Shown one piece after another: positions 1-10,278 of a DNA stretch of 64,000 nt (position 1 is the first letter of the stretch; every line of letters starts with the position of its first letter). A program made the translations under genes and the position numbers. The notes under the pieces were generated by a model. That model did no database searches. It was not told the DNA's origin and worked only from the letters and a program-made list of their open reading frames with translations. Source of the DNA: Crotalaria pallida (Eukaryota; Streptophyta; Magnoliopsida; Fabales; Fabaceae); NCBI GenBank assembly GCA_037953625.1, contig CM075649.1, positions 97,221,290 to 97,285,289 on the forward strand, read 5' to 3'.

Positions 1-650
1 TCAGAGGACAGTTTTGAAAACGGACCATAAAGGTTCTTACAAAAGTGGCCACCATAGAACATCGGTGCCATTCTTACATAACTTTGTCTTTAACAAAACA
101 TTTCAAAAAGGTAAGGGGTACACTTGATACATATCAGCAAGGGTCCATTGGGAACCTATTTATAATCTACTAAACAACATCCCCTTCTCGATCCGCAACG
201 CAAGTCTTCTAAAGCGATCCCCGTCATTCAGCAGCCGCCCTCTCGTCAGCGCGTCACGATCAGTAAGTCCTTCCTCCAGGAGTAGCATCACTAGCTCCGC
301 CGTCTTTTAGAGTCGAAGATTTATAGTCACATTTGCACAAGAAGTTGAGAGAGTAAGTTATCCGAATGGAATTACTCCCATCGACTTCTTGGAATTACAC
401 TAGTGACGCATACCAGAACATAACAACAATACAACAAACAATATAGCAGGCAAATATATAAGATGCATTAAGATGCAATGCAATCGTCACATTGTCTAAT
501 CTTTTATCTCTCGCTTAAGGGAATCCCTAAATCAATTATCTCGCAGAGCTGAATCACTTTGACCACTCGTCTCGCAAAGTCGAAGTCTCTTGATTAGTTC
601 GTCTCGTCTAGAAGTCCTCTCGTTCACATATCTCGAGTCCATAACATCAG
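1..650 (-). repeat. Family-A gypsy LTR, first segment
   Basis: This stretch matches the inner part of the two 5.3-kb LTRs of Gypsy-1 (for example near 32906-33570 and 53617-54290). The sequence is diverged but easily aligned. The LTR begins outside the window, roughly 280 bp before base 1 judging by those copies. It is interrupted at base 650 by Copia-1 and resumes at 6329. The element reads on the minus strand. I see no gene here; the 67-codon reading frame near 532-735 spans the junction with Copia-1 and is not credible. Confidence 0.85.
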
Positions 651-1003
651 TGTAAGATCCATGAAGAATGTTTTGATAAATGCCAAAAGGTTTTGAACAA
701 GCTACAAATGTGTTGATCAAGTTCAAGCTCAACAAGCAACAACAAACATCAAGTTATGAAGAGAGAGCCAACTCGTGAAGACTGAGTTTGGTAGTTTATG
801 TTTTATTGTTTTATCTTTTGCCTCACAAGTCTTTTAGTTTATGAGTTTGGGTAGAGTTATTAGAGGGTAGTGAATCTCTTTTGAATGCATGATTATATCA
901 TATTTTGAGTTTTCACTTTGTCTAAAATCCATAGGTGGCTTAAAGGTTTGAAAGAAAAGGTTTAGTTTTTGAGAAAACAAGTTTTTAGTGATTTTTATGC
1001 TGA

Positions 1004-1156
1004 TTACTCGAGTAACACATATTTCACTCGAGTAAAATTTATCAAGCTTGCGGCTTACTCGATTAATCATTATTTCACTCGAGTAAAATGTTTTCAGCTT
1101 TCGGCTTACTCGAGTAACACTCATTTCACTCGAGTAACTCGATCAGATATGGTTTT
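1004..1156 (+). promoter_or_regulatory. Three-unit ACTCGAGT paired-palindrome array
   Basis: Perfect ACTCGAGT palindromes start at 1006, 1026, 1077, 1108 and 1128, with one variant (ACTCGATT) at 1057. Spacings are 20, 31, 20, 31 and 20, so the array is three copies of a 51-bp unit with two palindromes each. The last palindrome ends 79 bp before the TATA-like box. The 3' LTR carries the same array at 5140-5292. I infer an upstream promoter array; the binding factor is unknown. Confidence 0.75.
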
Positions 1157-1213
1157 TTAAATATGTTTTTCACTTCTCAAAAGCCATTCTAAGTGCTCTA
1201 ACTTTTGGGTATT

Positions 1214-1223
1214 CTATATAAAC
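1214..1223 (+). promoter_or_regulatory. Copia-1 LTR TATA box
   Basis: CTATATAAAC lies in the middle of the LTR about 80 bp downstream of the palindrome array, the expected U3/R position. The 3' LTR copy is at 5350-5359. Confidence 0.7.
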
Positions 1224-2191
1224 CTTTTCCTAATCATTTCTATCAATTAGAATCAACTAGAATCATTTTGATACACAATTTTACAAAGAATCAAAGCCAC
1301 ACTATTCTCTCTCACTCTCTCAAGATCAAAGCTCTCATTTTTATATTCTTTGATCAAGAACCTTGAATCTCTCATGTTGATCTTTTCATAGCTTTTGAAA
1401 GAGATTCATAGGATTGTTATTGTTTTTCATTTGAGTTGTAATCATTGCAAGTTAGGCAAGCTATCTACAACATTGGAAGCCTTGATTTTGTGAATCAAGC
1501 AAGTTTCATTGGAAGCCTTGGTGAGGCATTTCATCAAGCACTTGGAAGCCTTGTTGAAGAACAAGTATTTGGAAGTCTTGTGAGTGAAGCAAGCAATTGG
1601 AAGACTTGTTGTGAGGTATCGGCAAGCAAGAGAAGAGGTTAGATTAGATATCAATAGGATTACAAGGCAAGGGTGTGGTATCTCTTGTAGGCTAGCAAGA
1701 AGGAAGTCTTGTGAGGCATTTACTTGTAATTTGAGAAACTCTAATTCCTCATAGTGAAGAATCTCTCTTGGTTGAAGAGGGGACTGGAGTAGCTTTCAAG
1801 TGGATGAAAGTGAACCAGGATAAATCACTGTGTCGTATCTCTAAACCCTTAACTATTTACATTCAAGTCTTTAATTGTGTTCTTGATTGAAAACCTAGAA
1901 AAAGTGATTTTTCTATATTTGATTAAATTGAATCTTTATTGTGCAAAATTGATAAAGGGAAAATCATTTTCATAATCTAGGTGAATCAATAAGAATATTG
2001 GTGTTGATTGTTTCCGCTTAATCACTGATATAATATTTGTTAATTGATTTGATTTTCATTGGTTTTAATCGTTTAGATTTGTTTCTTGCGAAAATCTTTC
2101 AAAGTTTCTATAACACCTATTAAACCCCCCTTCTAGGTGTTTTCCTAGTGTCTCCTAGTTGTTTCACCCACCGATTGTAGGTTCTAACAAT

Positions 2192-2203
2192 TGGTATCAG
2201 AGC
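2192..2203 (+). other. Copia-1 primer-binding site
   Basis: TGGTATCAGAGC is complementary to the 3' end of plant initiator tRNA-Met and starts two bases after the LTR. A short stem-loop overlaps and follows it (GCTCG at 2202-2206 with CGAGC at 2218-2222). The same arrangement is seen in Copia-2. Confidence 0.9.
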
Positions 2204-2259
2204 TCGGTCGAAAGACACGAGCATAGAGCTTTTTCGTTAAGATCCTTGAGGAAACTACA

Positions 2260-4044
2260 ATGGGTTCTACGAATCCTTTTGGTGGTGAAGGTGCTTCAAT
2301 AAATCGCCCTCCTATGTTTGGTGGAGAGGGTTATGGTTATTGGAAAATTAGGATGAGAATCTTTATAGAAGCCATAGATGTGAACATTTGGGAAGCCATT
2401 GAAAATGGTCCTTATATTCCCTCAAAAGATGTAGAAGGTGTGCTTACCCTAACTCCCAAAGATAAGTGGACCGATGATGATAAAAGGAAAATTCAATATG
2501 ATTTAAAAGCTAAGAATATCATCACCTCCGCTCTATCTTATGATGAGTTCTTTAGAGTCTCCCAATGTAAAGATGCCAAAGAAATGTGGGACACCTTGCA
2601 AGTCACACATGAAGGCACTAGTGAAGTTAGGCGTGCTAGATTAAATTCTTTGATGCATGAATATGAATTGTTTCATATGTTGCCTAATGAATCTATATGT
2701 TTTATGCAAAAACGTTTTACTCATATTGTTAATCATCTCATTGCTCTTGGTAAAACTTTCTTGAATTGTGAACTTGTTAACAAAGTTTTAAGATGTCTAA
2801 GTAGGGAATGGCAACCCAAGGTTACCTCAATTGTTGAATCAAAGGACTTGGACACCATGGACTTAGCAACACTTTTCGGAAAGCTACAAGAACATGAAAT
2901 GGAGCTTGAACGTTTGCATATACATGAAGAATCGGACAAGAACAAAGAGAGAAAAGGAATTGCTCTTAAAGCTCAAAGGTCATATAAAAAGGAAGAGAGT
3001 TCCGATGATGATGATGATAATGAAGATTCCGATTCGGATATTGATGAAGAGGAGATGAAGCTTCTACTAAGAAAGTTCAATAAGATTCTAAGGAGAAAAG
3101 GAAGGTTGAACAAGAACAAAAGTAAAGAGAAGAATTCCCCACACTACAAGACAAAGACTTCAAAAGAAGGTATAGTTTGCCATGAATGTGGAAAGCCCGG
3201 TCATCTCAAGTACTCATGCTCTAAGTATCTTAAGAAGAAGGAGAAAGAAAAGAAAACTAAAAGGGCATACATAGTTTGGAATAGTGATGATGAAAAAGAC
3301 AAGAAAAGTACATCAAATAGTTCTTCGGATGATGAACATGCCGCTTGTCTCAACTTGATAGCTCAAGTACATGAAGAGGAAAGTTCAAATGATGAATCAA
3401 GTGAGCAAAGCTACGAAAGCGATGTAAGTGAAACTAAATCCGAAATTTCTTCAAAATATGAAATGTTATATAATGCTTATGAAGAAATGCATGAACAATT
3501 TAAGAAACTAGCTTTGAAAAACATTGAAAGGAAGAAGCTCATTTTGAAACTTTAACAAGAGATTTTAGAACTTCAAAAGCAAGTTGATGAGCTTAATCTT
3601 CAAAATGAAACTCTTGATCTTATATATGCTAATTCTTCTTGTGATTGTGCTAGTAGATTGAATATTGTGGTTGATTGTGAGGATTGCAAGTTGCTTAAGG
3701 ATGAAAATGCTATTTTGAAAAATAAGCTTGCAAGTTTCTCAAATGGTGACATTAGATTGCGCACATTGTTAAATTTTCAAAGAGAAAATTCAAACAAGTT
3801 TGGTTTGGGTTATACTAATGCTAAGAGTATGTCTCATAGAAATGTTGTTGATTTTTCTAAAGTTGATTTTTCAAATGCACCAACATGTTTCTATTGTGGT
3901 ACTCATGGACATACTTCAAATGTGTGTTATATTAAAGTGCATGGTATACCTAAAGGAGATTTTGTTTGGATGAAAAAGGGTGAGAGTTCCTACACTAACA
4001 AAAATGGATCCAAAACCATTTGGATACCAAAAAGCAAAGCATGA
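2260..4044 (+). pseudogene. Copia-1 gag polyprotein, one internal stop
   Basis: This is the nucleocapsid/capsid precursor of a SIRE-type copia element. The start is the ATG just after the leader, in the same sequence context as Copia-2 gag. Residues ~1-230 hold the capsid-like domain, including an AKEMWDTLQVTHEG motif near residue 108. Next come acidic and basic tracts, a CCHC knuckle (CHECGKPGHLKYSC, about residue 307), a coiled-coil-like region, and a second CCHC (CFYCGTHGHTSNVC, about residue 544). A TAA at 3553-3555 interrupts the frame after residue 431; the frame then continues unchanged to a TGA at 4042-4044. The length without the stop, 594 codons, matches the 598-codon Copia-2 gag. 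The protein is probably not made full length from this copy. Confidence 0.9.
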
Positions 4045-4786
4045 TTGTTTTTGTAGGTATGATTGAAGAGCAAAAGGACTTTCATGTGATATTCATTCAT
4101 TTGTTACTTCAATTGGTATCAAGAAGAAAATCCTACAAATTGGTAACAGTCAATATTATACAATTGGTATTTGTTTAGTCACAATTGGTATTGCTCATAG
4201 TTCTCTCAATTTGTATTATTTCTTATAATGTGATATTGTTTATACTATTGAGAAAATACTATTGGTATCAAATTTTTTTACAATTGTTTTACAATTGATA
4301 TCATGTTATTGGTATGCAATTTGTTATAATTGATATTATTGAGTTGAATAAAAGCATGGTAACCATCTATTGATGATGCTTTGGTTGTTATAACATATTA
4401 GTATCTCTATTTTGGCTTAGATCATTTTTTTTAAATTGGTATATATATTTCTTTTTGATAATGCCAAAGGGGGAGAAATATGATGTTTTGAAAAAGAGGA
4501 GATTTGTATTTGAAAGTTTTTAAAAAGGGGAGAAATATTATCATTTTGGGGAGAAATAAAATAGTATGTTTGGAGAAAGGTTGTTTTGTTGTTTTTATGT
4601 AGGTTGAGAAAAGTTGTTGAAGATAGAGGGAGAATCAAGCTTACTCAATTTGGATTCAAATGTCAAAAGCATTAATTGAGGGGGAGCAAGAGTCTCACCA
4701 AGTGATCAAATGGTTCAAGCATCAACAACTTCAATGAACTTCAAATAATTTCAAAACATGTTTGTCATTTTCAAAAAGGGGGAGAT
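4045..4786 (+). other. Copia-1 non-coding 3' internal region and polypurine tracts
   Basis: No coding capacity is visible where pol should lie. The first 300 bp are rich in the words ATTGGTAT and TCAATTGG. Several polypurine tracts follow, such as AAAGGGGGAGAAAT near 4466 and GAGGGGGAGCAAGAG near 4679. The last one (AAAAAGGGGGAGAT, about 4773-4786) touches the 3' LTR and is the likely plus-strand primer. An in-frame TAG at 4054-4056 sits at the position of the gag-pol junction TAG of Copia-2. Confidence 0.8.
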
Positions 4787-6323
4787 TGTAAGATCCATGA
4801 AGAATGTTTTGATAAATGCCAAAAGGTTTTGAACAAGCTACAAATGTGTTGATCAAGTTCAAGCTCAACAAGCAACAACAAACATCAAGTTATGAAGAGA
4901 GAGCCAACTCGTGAAGACTGAGTTTGGTAGTTTATGTTTTATTGTTTTATCTTTTGCCTCACAAGTCTTTTAGTTTATGAGTTTGGGTAGAGTTATTAGA
5001 GGGTAGTGAATCTCTTTTGAATGCATGATTATATCATATTTTGAGTATTCACTTTGTCTAAAATCCATAGGTGGCTTAAAGGTTTGAAAGAAAAGGTTTA
5101 GTTTTTGAGAAAACAAGTTTTTAGTGATTTTTATGCTGATTACTCGAGTAACACATATTTCACTCGAGTAAAATTTATCAAGCTTGCGGCTTACTCGATT
5201 AATCATTATTTCACTCGAGTAAAATGATTTCAACTTTCGGCTTACTCGAGTAACACTCATTTCACTCGAGTAACTCGATCAGATATGGTTTTTTAAATAC
5301 ATTTTTCACTTCTCAAAAGCCATTCTAAGTGCTCTAACTTTTGGGTATTCTATATAAACCTTTTCCTAATCATTTCTATCAATTAGAATCAACTAGAATC
5401 ATTTTGATACACAATTTTACAAAGAAGCAAAGCCACACTATTCTCTCTCACTCTCTCAAGATCAAAGCTCTCATTTTTATATTCTTTGATCAAGAACCTT
5501 GAATCTCTCATGTTGATCTTTTCATAGCTTTTGAAAGAGATTCATAGGATTGTTATTGTTTTTCATTTGAGTTGTAATCATTGCAAGTTAGGCAAGCTAT
5601 CTACAACATTGGAAGCCTTGATTTTGTGAATCAAGCAAGTTTCATTGGAAGCCTTGGTGAGGCATTTCATCAAGCACTTGGAAGCCTTGTTGAAGAACAA
5701 GCATTTGGAAGTCTTGTGAGTGAAGCAAGCAATTGGAAGACTTGTTGTGAGGTATCGGCAAGCAAGAGAAGAGGTTAGATTAGATATCAATAGGATTACA
5801 AGGCAAGGGTGTGGTATCTCTTGTAGGCTAGCAAGAAGGAAGTCTTGTGAGGCATTTACTTGTAATTTGAGAAACTCTAATTCCTCATAGTGAAGAATCT
5901 CTCTTGGTTGAAGAGGGGACTGGAGTAGCTTTCAAGTGGATGAAAGTGAACCAGGATAAATCACTGTGTCGTATCTCTAAACCCTTAACTATTTACATTC
6001 AAGTCTTTAATTGTGTTCTTGATTGAAAACCTAGAAAAAGTGATTTTTCTATATTTGATTAAATTGAATCTTTATTGTGCAAAATTGATAAAGGGAAAAT
6101 CATTTTCATAATCTAGGTGAATCAATAAGAATATTGGTGTTGATGTTTCCGCTTAATCTCTGATATAATATTTGTTAATTGATTGATTTTCATTGGTTTT
6201 AATCGTTTAGATTTGTTTCTTGCGAAAATCTTTCAAAGTTTCTATAACACCTATTCAACCCCCCTTCTAGGTGTTTTCCTAGTGTCTCCTAGTTGTTTCA
6301 CCCACCGATTGTAGGTTCTAACA
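4787..6323 (+). repeat. Copia-1 3' LTR
   Basis: This is a 1537-bp direct copy of the 5' LTR, ending CTAACA before the ATCAG duplication. It carries the same 51-bp palindrome array (5140-5292) and TATA-like box (5350-5359). Confidence 0.95.
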
Positions 6324-6328
6324 ATCAG

Positions 6329-9300
6329 GAATTCAAGTTTTATAGTTTTAGGTCTCGGGTCTACATCTCCTCGGAATCCATCCACCTAGTCGGAAGCAAT
6401 CAAGAGTACAGGATCTCTAACCACACCGGCTTTTACTGGATGGCAAAGTGAATGCATTCATAAAATAACAGCCCGGGAAAATAAATACAATAACCTCATC
6501 CGGCCGTGTTCGAGCATCCCTCTCACTGATCAAGAATTAGTCAAGAGGGTGTCAGTCCTCTGTCTAGTGTACATGTGGTACTTCGTCCACACCACTGAGT
6601 GACCAGCTCCGACCGGTTCAGCCAGGGCCCCTATGGTTTTTCCCACCTAGACAGACTTCTCAAGGCTTCTTGACGAATCACCGTCATTACCTTCCCCTAT
6701 CCTAATCATCAAGTGAGTACCACACAGGTAAACACCGTGTCTTCCTCTCCACTACTTCGGGTAAAGGTTTAAGGTCGTGGGGTTATACTTTTCTGTCCTA
6801 ACGTCGACCCATCCTAAGTCATCTCCGCCATACAGCTCCGACTATATGCGGAATGCTTCTGTGGGACTCGACCACTGTCTCTGATGAGCTCCGACCCATC
6901 CTGAATCATTTCGGCATACGGCTCCGACCAATATGCAGGATATCCACAACTTGTCTGATGGGCTACAACCCAATCAGAATCAACCTCGCCATATAGCTAC
7001 GACTATATGCGGAATATCAATCAACGTTCTGACGGGCTACGACCCATTCAGAATCAACATCAGCATACGGCTCCGACCATATGCGGGATATCCATCAAAC
7101 ATCAATAGATAGGCTCCGACCTATCCCGAATCATTCACACTCAACATATGGCTACGACCATATGGAGGCTATATCAACACATGGCTACAACCACGTGGAA
7201 ACTATCCTCATAGAACTCAGCACTCATGGCGTTCACGTCCAAAACGTTATCGTCATCATCATAGCGTCAGCTCGATCCACGTATTCAGCGCATCAGCATC
7301 ATCCGGTTCATCACGCGTTCCATCCCTTAGAGTTTCGCTCTAATCGTCGGGGGATTTCTTACAGTTTTCTATGTCTTTTCTATTCTTATTTTATATCGTG
7401 GGATGATGCAATATGCTCATGCAATGACAATCATGCACAATAATATATCTCAACATAAACAATAATATCCACCAATCAATACCATGTAATATTATAGGTC
7501 TGAGTCTTCGTATACCGCGATACAAACAATCACACAAATTATCGGGTATACTACTAACTACGATAGACCTTTACTCCGACTTTGAGAGAGTACGGAGTGT
7601 CCTAGCATACTCACTAGACACCAAAGCGTCTTAGGATAACTTCTCTCTCACCTGGATTCGCAGTTACCGAATCTACAAGTCCCGAGTGATTCGCTTCCTT
7701 CCTCGTCTGCCCGACTCCAACTTCTTTCAAGTCCCAAAAGATAGATATGTGAGTGTTCAACTTTATTTACTTATTATTCTTAAAGTTATTCTCAAGACAA
7801 CTTAAGAAATCCAAACATTGGGTTCATTTAGAAATTGAAACATCAATCCTCTTCACTCAAACTCGTCCAAGGTCAAACATTAACTTTCATACTTTAGAAT
7901 CATGAGAAAATAATTAATTAAATTTGTTTAATTGAAGAGTTTCTTTGCTGGCCCCTTTTGGACAGCATTGAATCCAATTCCAAAAACACCGAAAAATGAC
8001 ACTTTTCAAATCATTTTTGACCTAGATCGAATATCCATAAAAACTTAGCTTTAAAGCATCTTGAAAACACTTTTAAAACACTTTTAAATGAGAAACATAG
8101 CTTAGAAAATTCTGGACAGCATCATGTCCTAAATTTAAATTCATTTCTTCTATTGTTTTAAGACCAATTCAAAAGCATAAACAAATCCAGCACTTTAAAA
8201 GCAATCAAGTAAACACTCAAATCAATAATTCATCAAGTTTAAACACTTAGATCTACACGAGGGCAGCAAGGTACTCAAGTAAAACATTCATTCACTCCAA
8301 ACATTTCACAATCACAAACCATCAAGTCACATGTAAACATGTCCACAACTTATTCATACATATAGTCCAATCAAATGAGGAAATCTAACACTTAGGCGTA
8401 CACCAATCAAATCATGCATCACACATACTCTTAGTCACATTTTCATTTATCTTTTACTTAATTAATTCATCTTAGCAAAACTTCATCTTATTGCACTTTA
8501 ATTATGTTAAAACCGTGTGCATCATGGCTTGTTTAGAAAATCATTTCTTCAAGGAATAACTTCACAAATCAACATATAATTTCATGTCATGAACACATAT
8601 ACGATTAGGAGAATTCAACTTAAAAATTAAGGTCTAAACCGTGACCTTAAATAGGTTTTCTCAAAAACATTTCCAAGGATTCAAGACTTGAGAACAACTC
8701 TAGATTCAATCAACAATTTCACATAATTCATTGAGCAAGTAAAAACATAATCCTAGCATGCATTGTACATGAAGCCGTGGGCATCACATGAGTTCCTAAA
8801 CAATTTATATTTTTCACTTAACACATAAAATCAACTCAAAGCTTAAGGAAATCACATGTTCATCAACCAAACTTAAGAAAATCTCAATCTTTTTGATTTA
8901 GCATGTTAAACCGTGGCTACACTCAAGGATCACAACATCACATATTATTAAGTTTCAAGATCATATCATGTAAGAGATTAAGCAAAGGAAATCAAGTTCA
9001 TACTCATGATTATAACTAAACCGTGACCAATCCATGATTTTCTTAAAAGAATTTTCTTAGAGTTTCAAACTTCGAAAACATGCTTAGAATCCCATGGTAA
9101 TCACATGAACATAATCAAGATTCAATAACAAAACCCCTAACTTAAAAACTAAGTGCAAACCGTGGCCATTCACAAGAAAAATCACCAAAGAAATCAATCA
9201 TTTTCAAAGATCTTTCACACTAGGATTCAAACATCAAGTATGGCAAGGCTCAAACATAGATCTTGACATGCATGCAACCAAAATAATTAGACCTTCAAAA

Positions 9301-9692
9301 TCTTTCTATGAAACTCAAAATCAAATTCTTTTCTAAAACATTTTCAAGAAATCAAAGAGAAAACTTCAAGACCATGAAGAAAAACATTTTCTTAACAAAA
9401 CTTTTAGAATCAAGCTTGGAAAAATAACATGCATCACACCCTTTTCAAGTAAAAATCAAAGTAAAGAAAGAATGAATGAAAAAGAACAAGAATTAAAGAA
9501 AAAGGTTTGAAGCTTTTAAGTTCATATTACAAGTTCTTACTTAATAAAAATTTTAAGGATTCAAGTCCAAAATCTTTGATTTTCTCTCCTCTCTCTTCAC
9601 GGTTTCTTCACTCATCTTCTAAGGTCCATGGTTTCTTCTCCTCCTCTTCACTAATTTGGCTTGATCTAGCTTAGATCGTGAAGATTCCAAGG
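6329..9692 (-). repeat. Family-A gypsy LTR, second segment
   Basis: The LTR resumes after Copia-1 and aligns with 33570-36810 and 54290-57520. It includes the hairpin array at 6831-7195 and the GCTGG...CAGC hairpin at 7947-7966. The rest, 7750-9600, is A/T-rich with repeated AAACCGTG(A/G)CC phrases. The 120-codon frame at 7081-7443 is a translation of the hairpin array, not a gene. The segment ends at the CAAGG duplication of the Tat element. Confidence 0.85.
6831..7195 (-). repeat. Array of ~10 hairpins with constant apex GCTMCRAC
   Basis: Short dyads share an apex GCTCCGAC, GCTACGAC or GCTACAAC (starts 6835, 6888, 6921, 6962, 6996, 7036, 7070, 7113, 7151, 7184), with a weaker GACTCGAC near 6864. 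The flanking arms are inverted repeats that change from unit to unit, such as CATATG/CATATG, GATAG/CTATC and GATG/CATC. Spacings mostly alternate between 33-38 and 40-43 bp. The same array occurs in both Gypsy-1 LTRs (about 34080-34450 and 54790-55160). Confidence 0.8.
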
Positions 9693-10232
9693 TGTGGTAG
9701 ACCGACCCTCGGTCTACCCTAAAACGCCCTCGGCCGACTAGAATACTCACTGGCCGACCAGAATTCTCATTCTGCCGGGTCACGCATCTTTGGGCCGAGC
9801 ACATGCCATAGGACCCACCCTAACGACTCTGGACCGAGTACAGGGACCTCTTCCCTTAAAGAGTCCAAGCTAAGGGCGCGTGAGCCTAGCTCTCCAACCA
9901 GATAAGACTAACCGCTAACAGGATAAGGATGAATGACTCATCCCTTATCCTATAAAGGGACACGTCAGCCCTACTGGACCTCCGTACAGGCCCATAGGGT
10001 ACAACACCGCTCCCCCTATAAATAGCTGTCTCCAGCTAGGGGCTCAGGTACGTTTTTTCTCCCTAATCATACACTAGCACACACTCGTGATTAGGGAAAC
10101 CCTAGTTATCCCAACTGGATAGCTAGCATACCAACAAAATCACACAGTAACATCAGACCGTATTCTAGCTCTTAGGTCTTCCATACCCTTGAGCTAGGGT
10201 TATACTCTGAACATTGTGTCTAGGACATTACA
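9693..10232 (+). repeat. Tat 5' LTR
   Basis: The 540-bp LTR is bounded by the CAAGG duplication and the primer site. Its first bases form a hairpin with a perfect 10-bp stem (9696-9718, GGTAGACCGA with TCGGTCTACC around CCC). A TATA box, TATAAATA, lies at 10017-10024. Confidence 0.95.
10017..10024 (+). promoter_or_regulatory. Tat LTR TATA box
   Basis: TATAAATA follows a CCCC run about 215 bp before the LTR end; the 3' LTR copy is at 19863-19870. The spacing suits a U3/R boundary just downstream. Confidence 0.75.
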
Positions 10233-10233
10233 T

Positions 10234-10250
10234 TGGCGCCGTCTGTGGGA
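10234..10250 (+). other. Tat primer-binding site
   Basis: TGGCGCCGTCTGTGGGA begins one base after the 5' LTR. It is the primer sequence type usual in plant Tat elements and different from the tRNA-Met site of the other elements here. I do not assign the tRNA with certainty. Confidence 0.8.
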
Positions 10251-10278
10251 AACCGTAAACTGCTATTCCCACCCCAAA

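Larger units (their letters stand above)
651..2189 (+). repeat. Copia-1 5' LTR
   Basis: The 1539-bp LTR starts with TG, ends with CA and is followed by AT and the primer site. It contains a three-unit ACTCGAGT array (1004-1156), a TATA-like box (1214-1223), and near 1777-1828 a block beginning GGGGACTGGAGTAGC and ending ACCAGGATAAATC. That block is also conserved in the Copia-2 LTR (41557-41609, opposite strand) although most of the two LTRs differ. The short reading frames inside it on both strands are chance products of repetitive DNA. Confidence 0.95.
651..6323 (+). mobile_element. Copia-1: gag-only SIRE-like Ty1/copia element
   Basis: Two direct LTRs (651-2189 and 4787-6323) begin TGTAAGATCC and end GGTTCTAACA. 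They are flanked by a 5-bp target duplication, ATCAG, at 646-650 and 6324-6328. A primer site complementary to initiator tRNA-Met and a terminal polypurine tract are in place. The internal part is only 2.6 kb: it encodes a gag with two zinc knuckles, then about 740 bp of non-coding DNA. No protease, integrase, reverse transcriptase or RNase H is present, so the element is non-autonomous. By eye the LTRs differ at only about ten sites, indicating recent insertion. It sits inside the older family-A LTR. Confidence 0.95.

Noticed and set aside
1004..1156. CRISPR-like array
   Set aside because: The 51-bp units are repeated throughout with no unique spacers, lie in plant LTRs, and have no cas genes.
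10216..10278. Gag start at ATG 10216
   Set aside because: It lies in the LTR and runs through the primer site; the ATG at 10279 gives the expected gag N-terminus.
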